Below, one piece after another: positions 53,349 through 61,959 of a stretch of 64,000 nt of DNA. The position numbers and the translations under genes are program-made. Position 1 is the first letter of the stretch. The number at the start of each line of letters is the position of its first letter. A model generated the notes under the pieces. That model was given only the letters and a program-made list of their open reading frames with translations, had not been told where the DNA came from and searched no databases. The DNA is from DATBLE01 sp963791425 (GTDB lineage: Bacteria > Actinomycetota > Thermoleophilia > Gaiellales > Gaiellaceae): the NCBI GenBank assembly GCA_963791425.1, contig CAWBSE010000004.1:992001-1056000 (forward strand), given 5' to 3'.

Positions 53349-53936
53349 TTACTCCTCTGCCATCAGACGCTTGCGCCAGAAATGCGTGCCGACCAGCCCG
53401 ACCACCACCACCACTGCAATCACGCCGACGGCGATCAGCCCGTACTTGTCGAATGCCTCGGCCGCCGCCTTCCCGCCGTAGTACGCGAGCAGCCCGATGC
53501 CCACTGCCCAGCAGATTCCGCCCGCGGCGTTCCAGAAGAAGAACTTCCACCAGTCCATCCGCGTCATGCCGGCGAGCCACGCGACCGTGAATCGGAGGAT
53601 CGCGACAAAGCGGGCGATGAACACCGTCTTGCCGCCGTGTGCCTTGAAGAAGCGTTCGGCCGGCGGCATCGCCTTGTCCCGGTAGCGCGCGAGCAGCTTC
53701 CACCGGTCCGCGATCTGGTGGCCCCACCGGCGTGCCGCCCAGTAGCCGAGGTTGTCGCCCACGATCGCAGCCAGGGCGGCGATCACGATCACCTGCCAGA
53801 TCTCGTACCGGCCCTTCGAGGCGAGCAGGCCGGCCGCGATCAGGGCGGTCTCGCCCGGAAGTGGGATGCCCGCCGACTCGAAAAGGATCAGGGCGAACAG
53901 CAGGCCGAGGCCCACGCTTGTCAGCAGGTGTTCCAC
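53349..53936 (-). CDS. DedA-family membrane protein
   Basis: 195 aa. Hallmarks are the helix ILFESAGIPLPGETALIAAG with the E-x-x-x-P-x-P-x-E pattern, GDNLGYWAARRWG, and FFKAHGGKTVFIARFVAILRFTVAWLAGMTRM (in parts) with R and GM positions conserved. The last helices are IGLLAYYGG and GLIAVGVIAVVVVVGLVG. DedA/VTT proteins flip phospholipids or undecaprenyl phosphate. Divergent from the transhydrogenase operon. ATG start. Confidence 0.9.
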   Translation of the reverse strand: MEHLLTSVGLGLLFALILFESAGIPLPGETALIAAGLLASKGRYEIWQVIVIAALAAIVGDNLGYWAARRWGHQIADRWKLLARYRDKAMPPAERFFKAHGGKTVFIARFVAILRFTVAWLAGMTRMDWWKFFFWNAAGGICWAVGIGLLAYYGGKAAAEAFDKYGLIAVGVIAVVVVVGLVGTHFWRKRLMAEE

Positions 53937-53988
53937 TGGCGAGGTTTGACCAGTCTATGTTGGCCACCTGCACTAGAGTTGCGGCGAG

Positions 53989-55077
53989 ATGCGAATCGGA
54001 GTCCCGAAGGAGACCGCTCAGGGGGAGCGCCGCGTGGCGCTCGTGCCGGAGGTGGTCGCCAAGCTCGTCGAGGCGGGCCATGAGGTTGTTGTCGAACGCG
54101 GCGCTGGAAGCGCCGCTTCCTTTGTCGACAGCGCCTACGAGGACGCGGGTGCAACGCTCGCCGAGACCGCCTGGGACGCCGACGTCGTCGTCAAGGTGCA
54201 GAAGCCGACGGCCGAGGAGGCCGCGCGGCTGCGCACCGGCGGCGTCCTGATCGGATTCCTCCAGCCGCTGACCGACAAGGAGGGCATCGACCGCCTGACG
54301 GCACAGGGCGTCGTCGCGTTCGCGATGGAGTCGATTCCGCGCATCACCCGCGCGCAGTCGATGGACGCGCTCTCGTCCCAGGCGAACGTCGGCGGCTACA
54401 AGGCCGGCCTGATCGCAGCGGACAGCCTTCCCCGGTTCATGCCGATGATGACCACCGCCGCGGGCACGGTGAAGCCCGCGAAGGTGCTCGTGATCGGCGC
54501 GGGCGTCGCCGGGCTTCAGGCGATCGCGACCGCGAAGCGCCTGGGCGCCGTCGTCCACGGCTTCGACGTGCGCGCCGCGGTGAAGGAGCAGATCGAGTCG
54601 CTCGGCGCCAAGTTCCTCGACCTTGGCGTGAAGGGCGAGGAGACCGCCGGCGGCTACGCGACCGAGTTGACGCCCGAGCAGCAGGCGCAGCAGCAGGCGG
54701 AGCTCGAGAAGCGGCTGCCCGACTACGACGCGGTGATCACGACCGCGGCGATCCCGGGCCGTCCGGCGCCGCGCCTCATCCCCGCCTCCGCCGTGAAGGC
54801 GATGCGACCCGGCTCGGTGATCGTCGACCTCGCCGCCGAGACCGGCGGCAACTGCGAACTGACCGAGCCCGGCCAGGAGGTCGTGCGCGACGGCGTGCTG
54901 ATCGTCGGCCGGCTCAACCTGCCCAGCGAGATGCCGTACGACGCCAGCCGGCTGTACGCCCGCAACATCCAGGCGCTGCTCGACCACCTCGCGCCCGAGA
55001 CCACGCTCGTGCTCGACTTCGAGGACGAGATCACGAAGGGCGCCTGCGTGACCCGGAAGGAGGCAGCGACACCGTGA
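53989..55077 (+). CDS. pntAA: NAD(P) transhydrogenase alpha-1 subunit (NAD(H)-binding)
   Basis: 362 aa soluble domain I. MRIGVPKETAQGERRVALVPE is the AlaDH/PNT start, SIPRITRAQSMDALSSQANVGGYKA the RQD-like loop region, VLVIGAGVAGLQAIATAKRLGA the dinucleotide fold, and PAPRLIPASAVKAMRPGSVIVDLA the late conserved segment. Together with the next two genes it forms the proton-pumping transhydrogenase that transfers hydride from NADH to NADP. ATG start. It overlaps the alpha-2 start as GTGA. Confidence 0.95.
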   Translation: MRIGVPKETAQGERRVALVPEVVAKLVEAGHEVVVERGAGSAASFVDSAYEDAGATLAETAWDADVVVKVQKPTAEEAARLRTGGVLIGFLQPLTDKEGIDRLTAQGVVAFAMESIPRITRAQSMDALSSQANVGGYKAGLIAADSLPRFMPMMTTAAGTVKPAKVLVIGAGVAGLQAIATAKRLGAVVHGFDVRAAVKEQIESLGAKFLDLGVKGEETAGGYATELTPEQQAQQQAELEKRLPDYDAVITTAAIPGRPAPRLIPASAVKAMRPGSVIVDLAAETGGNCELTEPGQEVVRDGVLIVGRLNLPSEMPYDASRLYARNIQALLDHLAPETTLVLDFEDEITKGACVTRKEAATP

Positions 55078-55394
55078 ACGGAAGTTTCCTGATCGAGCTG
55101 ACCGTCCTGATCCTCGCCGCCTTCCTCGGCGTGCAGGTGATCTCGAAGGTCCCGACGCTGTTGCACACGCCGCTCATGTCCGGCACGAACGCGATCCACG
55201 GGATCGTGATCGTCGGGGCGATCATCGTCGCCGGCGCACCACACCAGCCGTTCTGGTTGCGGGTCGTCTCACTCGCCGCGGTCGCGCTCGGCACCGGGAA
55301 CGTCGTCGGCGGCTTCGTCGTCACCGACCGGATGCTCGAGATGTTCAAGCCGAAGAAGAAGGCGCCCGAGGCGGAGGCAGAGAAGACCGAATGA
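55074..55394 (+). CDS. pntAB: NAD(P) transhydrogenase alpha-2 subunit (membrane)
   Basis: 106 aa, GTG start overlapping the alpha-1 stop. Three helices: FLIELTVLILAAFLGVQVI, AIHGIVIVGAIIVAG and VVSLAAVALGTGNVVGGFVVT. TPLMSGTNAIHGI is the conserved proton-channel segment of PntAB, and TDRMLEMF ends the last helix. The charged tail (KPKKKAPEAEAEKTE) is typical. This is the small membrane part of the three-subunit, Rhodospirillum-type enzyme. Confidence 0.93.
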   Translation: MNGSFLIELTVLILAAFLGVQVISKVPTLLHTPLMSGTNAIHGIVIVGAIIVAGAPHQPFWLRVVSLAAVALGTGNVVGGFVVTDRMLEMFKPKKKAPEAEAEKTE

Positions 55395-56782
55395 GCAGGA
55401 CCGACTGGATCTACTGCGCATACCTGGTCACGATCATCTGCTTCATCGTCGCGCTGCAGTACCTCTCGCACCCGGCGAAGGCACGGCACGGCAACTGGAT
55501 CGGCGCGGTCGGGATGGGCTTCGCGATCGTCGCGACGTTCTTCACGCCCGGACTGACCAACTACGCCTCGATCCTGATCGTGATGGCGATCGCGGCGCCG
55601 ATCGGGGCGTACGCGGCCCGCGCCGTGAAGATGACCGCGATGCCGGAGATGGTGGCGCTGTTCAACGGCGTCGGCGGCGGCGCGGCCGCGCTCGTCGCGC
55701 TCGCGGACTTCCACAACTCGCTTCCCGCACCCGGACGCGTCGACGACAAGACCTCGATCGCGATCGTCCTCTCGGCGCTGATCGGGAGCGTCTCCTTCGC
55801 CGGGAGCATGATCGCCTACGCGAAGCTGCGCGAGCTGATCGGCGGCAGGCCGATCACCTATCCCGGCCAGCAGTGGGTGAACATGGGCCTGCTCGCCGCG
55901 CTCGTCGCGATCGGGCTCGTGATCGTCTTCGGGCCCCAGGAGCAGTTCCTGCTCATCATCCTGATCATCGGCTCGCTCGCCTTCGGCGTGCTCTTCGTGC
56001 TGCCGATCGGCGGCGCGGACATGCCGGTCGTGATCTCGCTCCTGAACGCGTTCACCGGCGTCGCCGCGGCCGCAACCGGCTTCGTGCTCGACATGAACGT
56101 CCTGATCGTCGCCGGGATGCTCGTCGGCGCGTCGGGCACCATGCTCACGCTGATGATGGCCCGGTCGATGGGCCGGTCGGTGTCGAACGTCTTCTTCGGC
56201 GCTTTCGGGCAGCTGCAGACCTCGGCCGAGGGCGCCGCGGCCGACGGCGGGACGGTCCGCTCGGTCACCGCCGAGGACGTCGCGGTCGAACTGGTCTACG
56301 CGGAGCGCGTGGTGATCGTGCCCGGCTACGGCCTGGCGGTCGCGCAGGCGCAGCACGCGGTGCGCGAGCTCGCCGACGAGCTCGAGAAGCGCAGCGTCGA
56401 CGTCAAGTACGCGATCCACCCGGTCGCCGGCCGGATGCCCGGCCACATGAACGTGCTGCTCGCCGAGGCGAACGTCCCGTACGACCAGCTCCTCGAGATG
56501 GACGAGATCAACCCCGAGTTCGAGCGCACGGACGTCGCGCTCGTGATCGGCGCGAACGACGTGACGAATCCCGACGCACGCACGAACCAGTCGAGCCCGA
56601 TTTACGGCATGCCGATCCTCGACGTCGACAAGGCGCAGACGGTCGTCGTCCTCAAGCGCTCGATGCGCCCCGGGTTCGCGGGCGTCGACAACCCGCTCTA
56701 CACGCTGCCGAACACGGAGATGCTGTTCGGCGACGCGCGCGAGTCGGTCGTCAAGCTCGTCGCGGCCGTCAAAGCTCTTTGA
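55391..56782 (+). CDS. pntB: NAD(P) transhydrogenase beta subunit
   Basis: 463 aa with about nine helices, then the NADP(H) domain III. It starts ATGA within the alpha-2 stop. VIVPGYGLAVAQAQHAVREL is the NADP loop, AIHPVAGRMPGHMNVLLAEANVPYD the next conserved segment, and DVALVIGANDVTNPDAR and MPILDVDKAQTVVVLKRSM complete domain III. The membrane part keeps the H/N-rich proton path (NGVGGGAAALVA). A TTG-started gene overlaps its stop. Confidence 0.95.
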   Translation: MSRTDWIYCAYLVTIICFIVALQYLSHPAKARHGNWIGAVGMGFAIVATFFTPGLTNYASILIVMAIAAPIGAYAARAVKMTAMPEMVALFNGVGGGAAALVALADFHNSLPAPGRVDDKTSIAIVLSALIGSVSFAGSMIAYAKLRELIGGRPITYPGQQWVNMGLLAALVAIGLVIVFGPQEQFLLIILIIGSLAFGVLFVLPIGGADMPVVISLLNAFTGVAAAATGFVLDMNVLIVAGMLVGASGTMLTLMMARSMGRSVSNVFFGAFGQLQTSAEGAAADGGTVRSVTAEDVAVELVYAERVVIVPGYGLAVAQAQHAVRELADELEKRSVDVKYAIHPVAGRMPGHMNVLLAEANVPYDQLLEMDEINPEFERTDVALVIGANDVTNPDARTNQSSPIYGMPILDVDKAQTVVVLKRSMRPGFAGVDNPLYTLPNTEMLFGDARESVVKLVAAVKAL

Positions 56783-57708
56783 TCCCGCTCTTCACGGCGC
56801 GGCACGTCGAAGAGGCGGTTTCGCCGCAACGGGCGGTCGAGGCGGTTCGCGACGGGTTCGTCGCCTACGCGCGCGGCGAGTGGTCGATGCCGCCGAAGGT
56901 CTACGTGCCGGCGTATCCCGCGGGCGACTTCCGCGCGATGCCTGCGCTGGGCGCGGGGCACGCGTCGCTGAAGTGGGTGACGTCGTACCCGGGGAACCCT
57001 GCGCGCGGTCTCCCGACCGTAACCGGCGTCGTGCTTTTGTCGGACGCGTCGGACGGTCGGCTGGTGGCGATGCTGGACGCGGGCGCAGTGACCGCGCTGC
57101 GCACCGGCGCGGCGGCGGTGCTCGCGGCGGAGACGCTCGGCTGCCCGGGGACCGCGTCGGTGATCGGCGCGGGCGTGAACGGCCGGGCGGCGGCGCGCAC
57201 GTTCGGCGCGCGCGGCCAGGACGTCATGCTCTGGGACATCGACCCGTCGCGAGCCGAGGCGGCCGCGGCGGAGCTCGGTGCGTGGGTTGCTCCCTCGCGC
57301 GAGGAGGCGCTGGCCGCCGACCGCGTGGTGACGGTGACGCCCGGGCACGAGGTGCTCTACCCGGAAGGCTCGCTGCAGCCGGGCCAGCATGTCTCGCTGA
57401 TGGGCGCCGACGGCCCCGGGAAGGCCGAGGTCGCCGTCGGGGAACTCGCCCGTGCGCGCGTGTTCTGCGACGACTGGGAGCAGGCCTCGCACGGCGGGGA
57501 GCTCGCTGCCGCGGTCGAGGCCGACGCCCTCGTCCGCGACGACGTGACGATCCTCGGCGATGTGCTCAACGGGACGTCCGAGGGACGCACGTCCCCCGCC
57601 GACATCACGCTCTTCGACTCGACCGGACTGGCGATCCAGGATCTCGCGATCGCGCTCGCCGCGATGGAGTGCGCCGGAGAGCTCGATCTGCCGCTGATCG
57701 CACTCTAG
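56779..57708 (+). CDS. Ornithine cyclodeaminase/mu-crystallin-family protein
   Basis: 309 aa from TTG, overlapping the pntB stop as TTGA, which decides the start. VEAVRDGFVAYARGEWSMPPKVYV and ASLKWVTSYPGNPARGLPTVTGVVLLSD are the family substrate segments in outline. MLDAGAVTALRTGAAAVLA precedes the Rossmann loop VIGAGVNGRAAARTFGARG. The NAD-binding D (WDIDPSRA) and late catalytic region VTVTPGHEVLY are present. The family includes ornithine cyclodeaminase, alanine dehydrogenase and ketimine reductases; the reaction here is unknown. Translational coupling to the transhydrogenase suggests a redox or amino-acid link (inference). Confidence 0.85.
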   Translation: MIPLFTARHVEEAVSPQRAVEAVRDGFVAYARGEWSMPPKVYVPAYPAGDFRAMPALGAGHASLKWVTSYPGNPARGLPTVTGVVLLSDASDGRLVAMLDAGAVTALRTGAAAVLAAETLGCPGTASVIGAGVNGRAAARTFGARGQDVMLWDIDPSRAEAAAAELGAWVAPSREEALAADRVVTVTPGHEVLYPEGSLQPGQHVSLMGADGPGKAEVAVGELARARVFCDDWEQASHGGELAAAVEADALVRDDVTILGDVLNGTSEGRTSPADITLFDSTGLAIQDLAIALAAMECAGELDLPLIAL

Positions 57709-57718
57709 GCTGTTCGTC

Positions 57719-58447
57719 ATGTGGAGCGGTGTCGGCGAGTTCCTCCGGGAGGTAGCGGACATGCTGCTCAACGAGTACGAGCGCTGGCTGATCGGGACCG
57801 TCCTGCTCATCCTCGCGATCGGCATGGTCGACGCCGTCGGCCCCCACTGGGTTGCGAGCAGTGTGGTCTGGCTGGCGGCGGTGCCGGCGATCGCGCTTGG
57901 CGCTCACGCCGCCGTCCGTTCCCGCCGCAGGCTCGCAGGCGACGGCCGGCGCGTGGACGCGGCCGACGCCGGCGCCGCGCCGACGAGAGCCGTGATGCCC
58001 CGGCTCGCGTTCCAGACGCCGCGGCTCGAGCCGGTCGATTCCAAACAGGCGAGCGGCATCGTTCTCTGCGCGGCGATCACAAACTCCCGGACCGAGCCCG
58101 GCGTCGGGGAGAAGGCCAGGAGCGCGGTGGCCCGTCTTACCTGGACGAGAGCCGACGGCTCGGCGCTCCAGGAACCGCTCGAGGGGCGCTGGCGCGCGGC
58201 ACCCTCGTCCGACACCGTCGACGTCCTCCCGAACGACGTGCCCTACCTGCTCGAGCTGGCGCTGAAACTGCCCGGCGAGCCGCATTTTCGGGTCGTCGGC
58301 GCGTCGCGGTCGTACTGGGTGGCGGACGGTCGCGCCAGTGTGACCGTCGAGATCCACGGCGCGAACTTCCCGCCGATCAGCGCCACCTACACGGTATGGA
58401 GCGACAACGGCGGGGAGCCCGCGCTGCGATTCGACGTCGCCGGGTGA
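57719..58447 (+). CDS. Membrane protein of unknown function
   Basis: 242 aa. Two N-terminal helices (WLIGTVLLILAIGMVDAV and VVWLAAVPAIALGAHAAV), a basic stretch, then a soluble domain of about 145 residues with beta-rich character (ARLTWTRADGSAL, YLLELALKLPGEPHF, VTVEIHGANFPP). No family recognised. ATG, 11 bases after the previous stop, so probably the last gene of the transhydrogenase operon. Confidence 0.6.
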   Translation: MWSGVGEFLREVADMLLNEYERWLIGTVLLILAIGMVDAVGPHWVASSVVWLAAVPAIALGAHAAVRSRRRLAGDGRRVDAADAGAAPTRAVMPRLAFQTPRLEPVDSKQASGIVLCAAITNSRTEPGVGEKARSAVARLTWTRADGSALQEPLEGRWRAAPSSDTVDVLPNDVPYLLELALKLPGEPHFRVVGASRSYWVADGRASVTVEIHGANFPPISATYTVWSDNGGEPALRFDVAG

Positions 58448-58471
58448 TCCGCCCGCGATCCCGGGGTAGCC

Positions 58472-58786
58472 CTACGCGTCCCACCCCACGTCGTCGCCCA
58501 TCTCGAGCTTGTGCCAGAAGGTGACCTCCGGCTCGCCGGTGACGGCCGCCTGCATCATCGGCTCGATCGCCGGCCCCTGCTCGGCGAAGAACGCCTGGAA
58601 GCTCTCGGCGTCGGGCCACTCGTCGATCACCATGATCTTGCCTTCGGAGCCGTAGAAGCGATGTGCGATCAGCCCGTGACTCTTCGCGGCCTCGATGATC
58701 CCGTTCATGGCTTCCGTGTTCTCGGCGGCGTGCCGTTCGAGGGCCTGAGGGTCGCCTGACCCGACCAGCGTGACGATCACCGACAT
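58472..58786 (-). CDS. Antibiotic-biosynthesis-monooxygenase-like (dimeric alpha-beta barrel) protein
   Basis: 104 aa ferredoxin-like fold of the ABM type: GSEGKIMVIDEWPDAESFQAFF and a C-terminal strand EPEVTFWHKLEM. Here the fold is carried by small, presumably dimeric proteins. AGGAGGAGG-type ribosome site upstream of ATG. Enzymatic role unknown. Confidence 0.6.
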   Translation of the reverse strand: MSVIVTLVGSGDPQALERHAAENTEAMNGIIEAAKSHGLIAHRFYGSEGKIMVIDEWPDAESFQAFFAEQGPAIEPMMQAAVTGEPEVTFWHKLEMGDDVGWDA

Positions 58787-58821
58787 GTCGGCCTCCTCCT
58801 GTTGTGGTGCGGGAGGCGATT

Positions 58822-59883
58822 CTAGAGCAGCCGCGCCGGGTCGAACAGCGTGAGCTCGGGCGCGCCGCGACCGAGCATCGCCTCCGCGACGAGCTCGCCG
58901 CAGAGCAGTCCCAGCACGTTCCCGTGGCCCGAGTAGCCACCCGCGACCCATGTCCGGTCGTCTCCGGGGACGCGACCGACGACCGGCAGAAAGTCCATGA
59001 CGAGGCCGAACAGGCCAGCCCAGCGGTAGTCGACGCGCACCGGCCGGCCGACCAGGTCGGCGACGAACGACTCGAGGGCGCCCTGGATCTGCGGCGTCGT
59101 CACCTCGTCGGTGGTGAACTCGTCCTGGAGCGCGGAGTCGCGGAAGCCGCCGGCGAGGATGCGGCCGTCGGGCGTCTGCTGCCAGTAGTCGAAGCCGTGA
59201 CGGCCGTAGTGGGGGCAGTCGAAGAGCCGCTCCTCGAGCGGCTCGGTGGCGATCATCTGGCCGCGCGTCGGGACGATCAGGCCCTCGATCTCGCCGAGCA
59301 GGCCGCTCGGGTAGCCGTCGGTGGCGACGAGGACGTGCTCGGCGTCGAGGTCGGCGAGCGTCTCGATCCGGCTGTGCTCGCGGATCTCGACGCCGGCCTC
59401 GGCCGCCTGCACGGCGAGCCGACGGACCCAGCGCGCCGGCTGGAGCGCGGCGTCGCCGGGGTGAAAGATCGCCGCGCGGAAGCGACCGTCGAGCGGCTCC
59501 TCGATCCACTCGGCCGCGAAGCCCCCTTCGCGCAGGCCCTCGAGCTCCGTCGCCAGCTCGTCGCGCTCCTCGTCGTCGGCGGCGAGGCGCAGGCTGCCGG
59601 TTCGCCGCGCGGCGTCGCCGGCGAGACCGACGAGGAGGTCGAGCGCCCGCTCGGTCTCGCGCCACAGCCAGACGGTGTTGTCGCGGCCGATCGTCTCGAC
59701 GGTGACGTCGTACGGGGCCGCGCCGCCGCGGAGTGCGAAGCCGCCGTTCCTCCCGCTCGCGCCGCCTGCGATCTCGCGCGCGTCGTGCAGGCGAACCTTC
59801 AGCCCTGCCTCGGCGAGGGTGAGCGCCGCCGAGCATCCGGTCACGCCGCCGCCGACGACGACCACGTCGGGCGTTCCTTCCAC
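58822..59883 (-). CDS. FAD-dependent (DAO-type) oxidoreductase
   Basis: 353 aa. VVVVGGGVTGCSAALTLAEAG is the FAD-binding loop, followed by GGASGRNGGF, typical of the D-amino-acid/glycine oxidase and gamma-glutamylputrescine oxidoreductase group. The late segment LPVVGRVPGDDRTWVAGGYSGHGNVLG carries the second FAD contact. GTG start. Substrate unknown; the GASGRNGGF variant is common in amine or polyamine oxidases. Confidence 0.88.
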   Translation of the reverse strand: MEGTPDVVVVGGGVTGCSAALTLAEAGLKVRLHDAREIAGGASGRNGGFALRGGAAPYDVTVETIGRDNTVWLWRETERALDLLVGLAGDAARRTGSLRLAADDEERDELATELEGLREGGFAAEWIEEPLDGRFRAAIFHPGDAALQPARWVRRLAVQAAEAGVEIREHSRIETLADLDAEHVLVATDGYPSGLLGEIEGLIVPTRGQMIATEPLEERLFDCPHYGRHGFDYWQQTPDGRILAGGFRDSALQDEFTTDEVTTPQIQGALESFVADLVGRPVRVDYRWAGLFGLVMDFLPVVGRVPGDDRTWVAGGYSGHGNVLGLLCGELVAEAMLGRGAPELTLFDPARLL

Positions 59884-59930
59884 GCGCCGCTCCGGGATCG
59901 GAGGCGCGGCCTCGTCCAGCCAGTAGCTGG

Positions 59931-60965
59931 TCAGGAGAACAGGGAGGTCGCCTTGGCCATCGGCACGAAGGCGAGATTACCGACGTCCTTGATCCCCTTG
60001 ACGGTGTTGTACGAGTACGCGATCCCCGGCGCCTCGACCTCGAGGCCCTGGATCGCCCGCGGCGCCGTGGCGAGAATCGCGTCCTTGCCGTCGGAGAGCC
60101 GCAGCACGTGCACCGTGCGCCCGACGGCGTAGGCGGCCACGCCGGAGTGGACGTCGAGTCTGGCGGCGCCGGCGGCGACCGCGAGGGTCTTGACCGGCGC
60201 GCCCGTGTTCGCGTTGAAGATCTCGAGCGTCCTCGTGCGCGTGAGGACGACGATGTAGTCCTGGCGGAGCACGACCTCGCGCGCCGAGCTCGGCGCGACG
60301 GTCAGGAGCAGGCGGCCGCTGTTGTCGCTGTCGTAGAGCGCGACCTTCTGATCCGACCGCAGGACGGCGATCCGGTGCCGATCGAGCGACGCCGCACGGA
60401 GCGTCGTCTTCCCGGCGGCGATCGTCGCCAGCCGGACGTCCAGCCGCTGCAGCGCGGCCGTCGCGACGGTGCCCGACGCATCCGTCGTGAACTGGTTGAG
60501 GGCGATCCGGTCGCCACCGCCGACGAGGCCGCCGAGCCAGCTGCCCCTCAGCGTCCCGTCGACGTTGCCCGAGCGGAACGCACTCGCGACCTTCCGTTCC
60601 TTCCAGCCCGGGAGGGACGAGGTGTACAGGTCGTCGGTGCTCTCGGTGTTCCCGCCGGTGTTCACGAGCCAGGCGAGGCGCGTCCCCGCGACGGCGATCT
60701 GCGTCACCCCGCCGCCGGTGCTGGTCGAGTCGGCCCCGCACGTGCCCTTGCCGCTGACCAGCGCGGCGCTCTGCGTCCGGACGTTCCAGACGAAGACCCT
60801 GGTGCACGTGGAACCGCCCTCGACGGCGTACGCCAGGCGCGGCCCGTCCATCGCGATGGACTCGATCCACCCGTTCGTGTTCTTGACGTGGGCTACCGGA
60901 CCGGGTGCGGCCGAGGCCGGCAGCGCCAGGGCGAGCAGCAGGGCGGAGATCGCGACGATGCGCAC
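59931..60965 (-). CDS. Secreted beta-propeller-like protein of unknown function
   Basis: 344 aa with a signal peptide (VRIVAISALLLALALPASAAP). The mature part has repeated short strands of the type RLAWLVNTGG, RIALNQF, RIAVLRSDQKVALYDSDNSG, YIVVLTRTRTLEIFNANTGA and VAAYAVGRTVHVLRLSDGKD, the layout of a degenerate seven-bladed propeller (WD40/YncE-like). No enzymatic residues recognised. GTG start chosen because the leader then begins cleanly. It follows DprA 8 bases later on the same strand. Confidence 0.7.
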   Translation of the reverse strand: MRIVAISALLLALALPASAAPGPVAHVKNTNGWIESIAMDGPRLAYAVEGGSTCTRVFVWNVRTQSAALVSGKGTCGADSTSTGGGVTQIAVAGTRLAWLVNTGGNTESTDDLYTSSLPGWKERKVASAFRSGNVDGTLRGSWLGGLVGGGDRIALNQFTTDASGTVATAALQRLDVRLATIAAGKTTLRAASLDRHRIAVLRSDQKVALYDSDNSGRLLLTVAPSSAREVVLRQDYIVVLTRTRTLEIFNANTGAPVKTLAVAAGAARLDVHSGVAAYAVGRTVHVLRLSDGKDAILATAPRAIQGLEVEAPGIAYSYNTVKGIKDVGNLAFVPMAKATSLFS

Positions 60966-60972
60966 ACGCCGA

Positions 60973-61959
60973 TCATCGGGCCGCCGATCGAAAAATCCCT
61001 GAACTTTCGGTAAGGAGTTCGTGCAACTCGAGCTCGGCCAGCGCGGCGGCAACGGTGCCGGCACCGAGCCCGACGGCGCGCGCGAGCTCGTCGGCGGAGT
61101 GCGGCGCGTCGCGCAGCCGCGCCAGCACCTGGTCGGCCGCCGGCGAGAGCGCAGGCACCGCCGGCGGCGTCGGCTCGAGCCCGTACGTCTCCAGCACGTC
61201 GGCGGACGAGGTCGCGGCGGTCGCCCCCAGGCGGAGGAGGCCGTTGGAGCCGCAGGAGAGCGCGGACGTGATCTCGCCCGGGACAGCGAAGACCTCCCGC
61301 CCTTCCTCCAGCGCCAGGTCGGCCGTGATCAGGGCACCGCTCCGTTCACGCGCCTCGACGACGACCGTTGCCTGGGTGAGACCCGCGACGATCCTGTTCC
61401 TGGCCGGGAACCGCCAGGGTGCAGGCTCGACGCCGGGCGGATACTCGGAGACGACCAGGCCCCCGGCGGCGATACGGCGGGCGAGCTCGGCGTGCGCCGC
61501 CGGGTAGTTGCGGTCGACGCCGCAGCCGAGCACCGCGACCGTCGGCCCGCCGGCCTCGAGTGCGCCGCGGTGCGCCTCGCCGTCCACCCCACGCGCCATC
61601 CCGCTGACGACCACCAGTCCGGCGCCCGCGAGCTCGCGGCCGAAGGCGCGGGCGACATGCACCCCGTATGCCGAGCACGCGCGGGCGCCGACGATCGCGA
61701 CCGACGGCCGGTCGAGCAGGCCGGCGTCGCCCTCCCCACGCAGGAAGAGACCGGGCGGTGGGTCGAAGATCGCCCGCAGCGACGCCGGGAACCCGGGGTC
61801 GGAGCGGCCGACCCAGCGGATGCCCGCGGCCGCGAGGCGCCGGCGGTATGCCGCGTCGTCGAAGCGTTCGAGGAAGCGCCGGTAGCGAGCGTCCTTCGGC
61901 TCGTTGACCAGATGCCCGCCCGTCTCGGCAGCGAACGCGGCGAGGGCCAGCTCGCTCAC
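60973..61959 (-). CDS. dprA: DNA processing protein DprA
   Basis: 328 aa. The Rossmann-like core is clear: VAIVGARACSAYG, VVVSGMARGVDGEAHRGAL, VAVLGCGVDRNYPAAHAEL, RFPARNRIVAGL and VVEARERSGALITADLALEEGREVFAVPG. A C-terminal winged-helix-like DML1 segment (PHSADELARAVGLGAGTVAAALAELEL) follows. It loads RecA on incoming single strands in natural transformation. GTG start overlapping the ComM stop (GTGA), so the pair is a competence-type operon. Confidence 0.94.
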   Translation of the reverse strand: MSELALAAFAAETGGHLVNEPKDARYRRFLERFDDAAYRRRLAAAGIRWVGRSDPGFPASLRAIFDPPPGLFLRGEGDAGLLDRPSVAIVGARACSAYGVHVARAFGRELAGAGLVVVSGMARGVDGEAHRGALEAGGPTVAVLGCGVDRNYPAAHAELARRIAAGGLVVSEYPPGVEPAPWRFPARNRIVAGLTQATVVVEARERSGALITADLALEEGREVFAVPGEITSALSCGSNGLLRLGATAATSSADVLETYGLEPTPPAVPALSPAADQVLARLRDAPHSADELARAVGLGAGTVAAALAELELHELLTESSGIFRSAAR

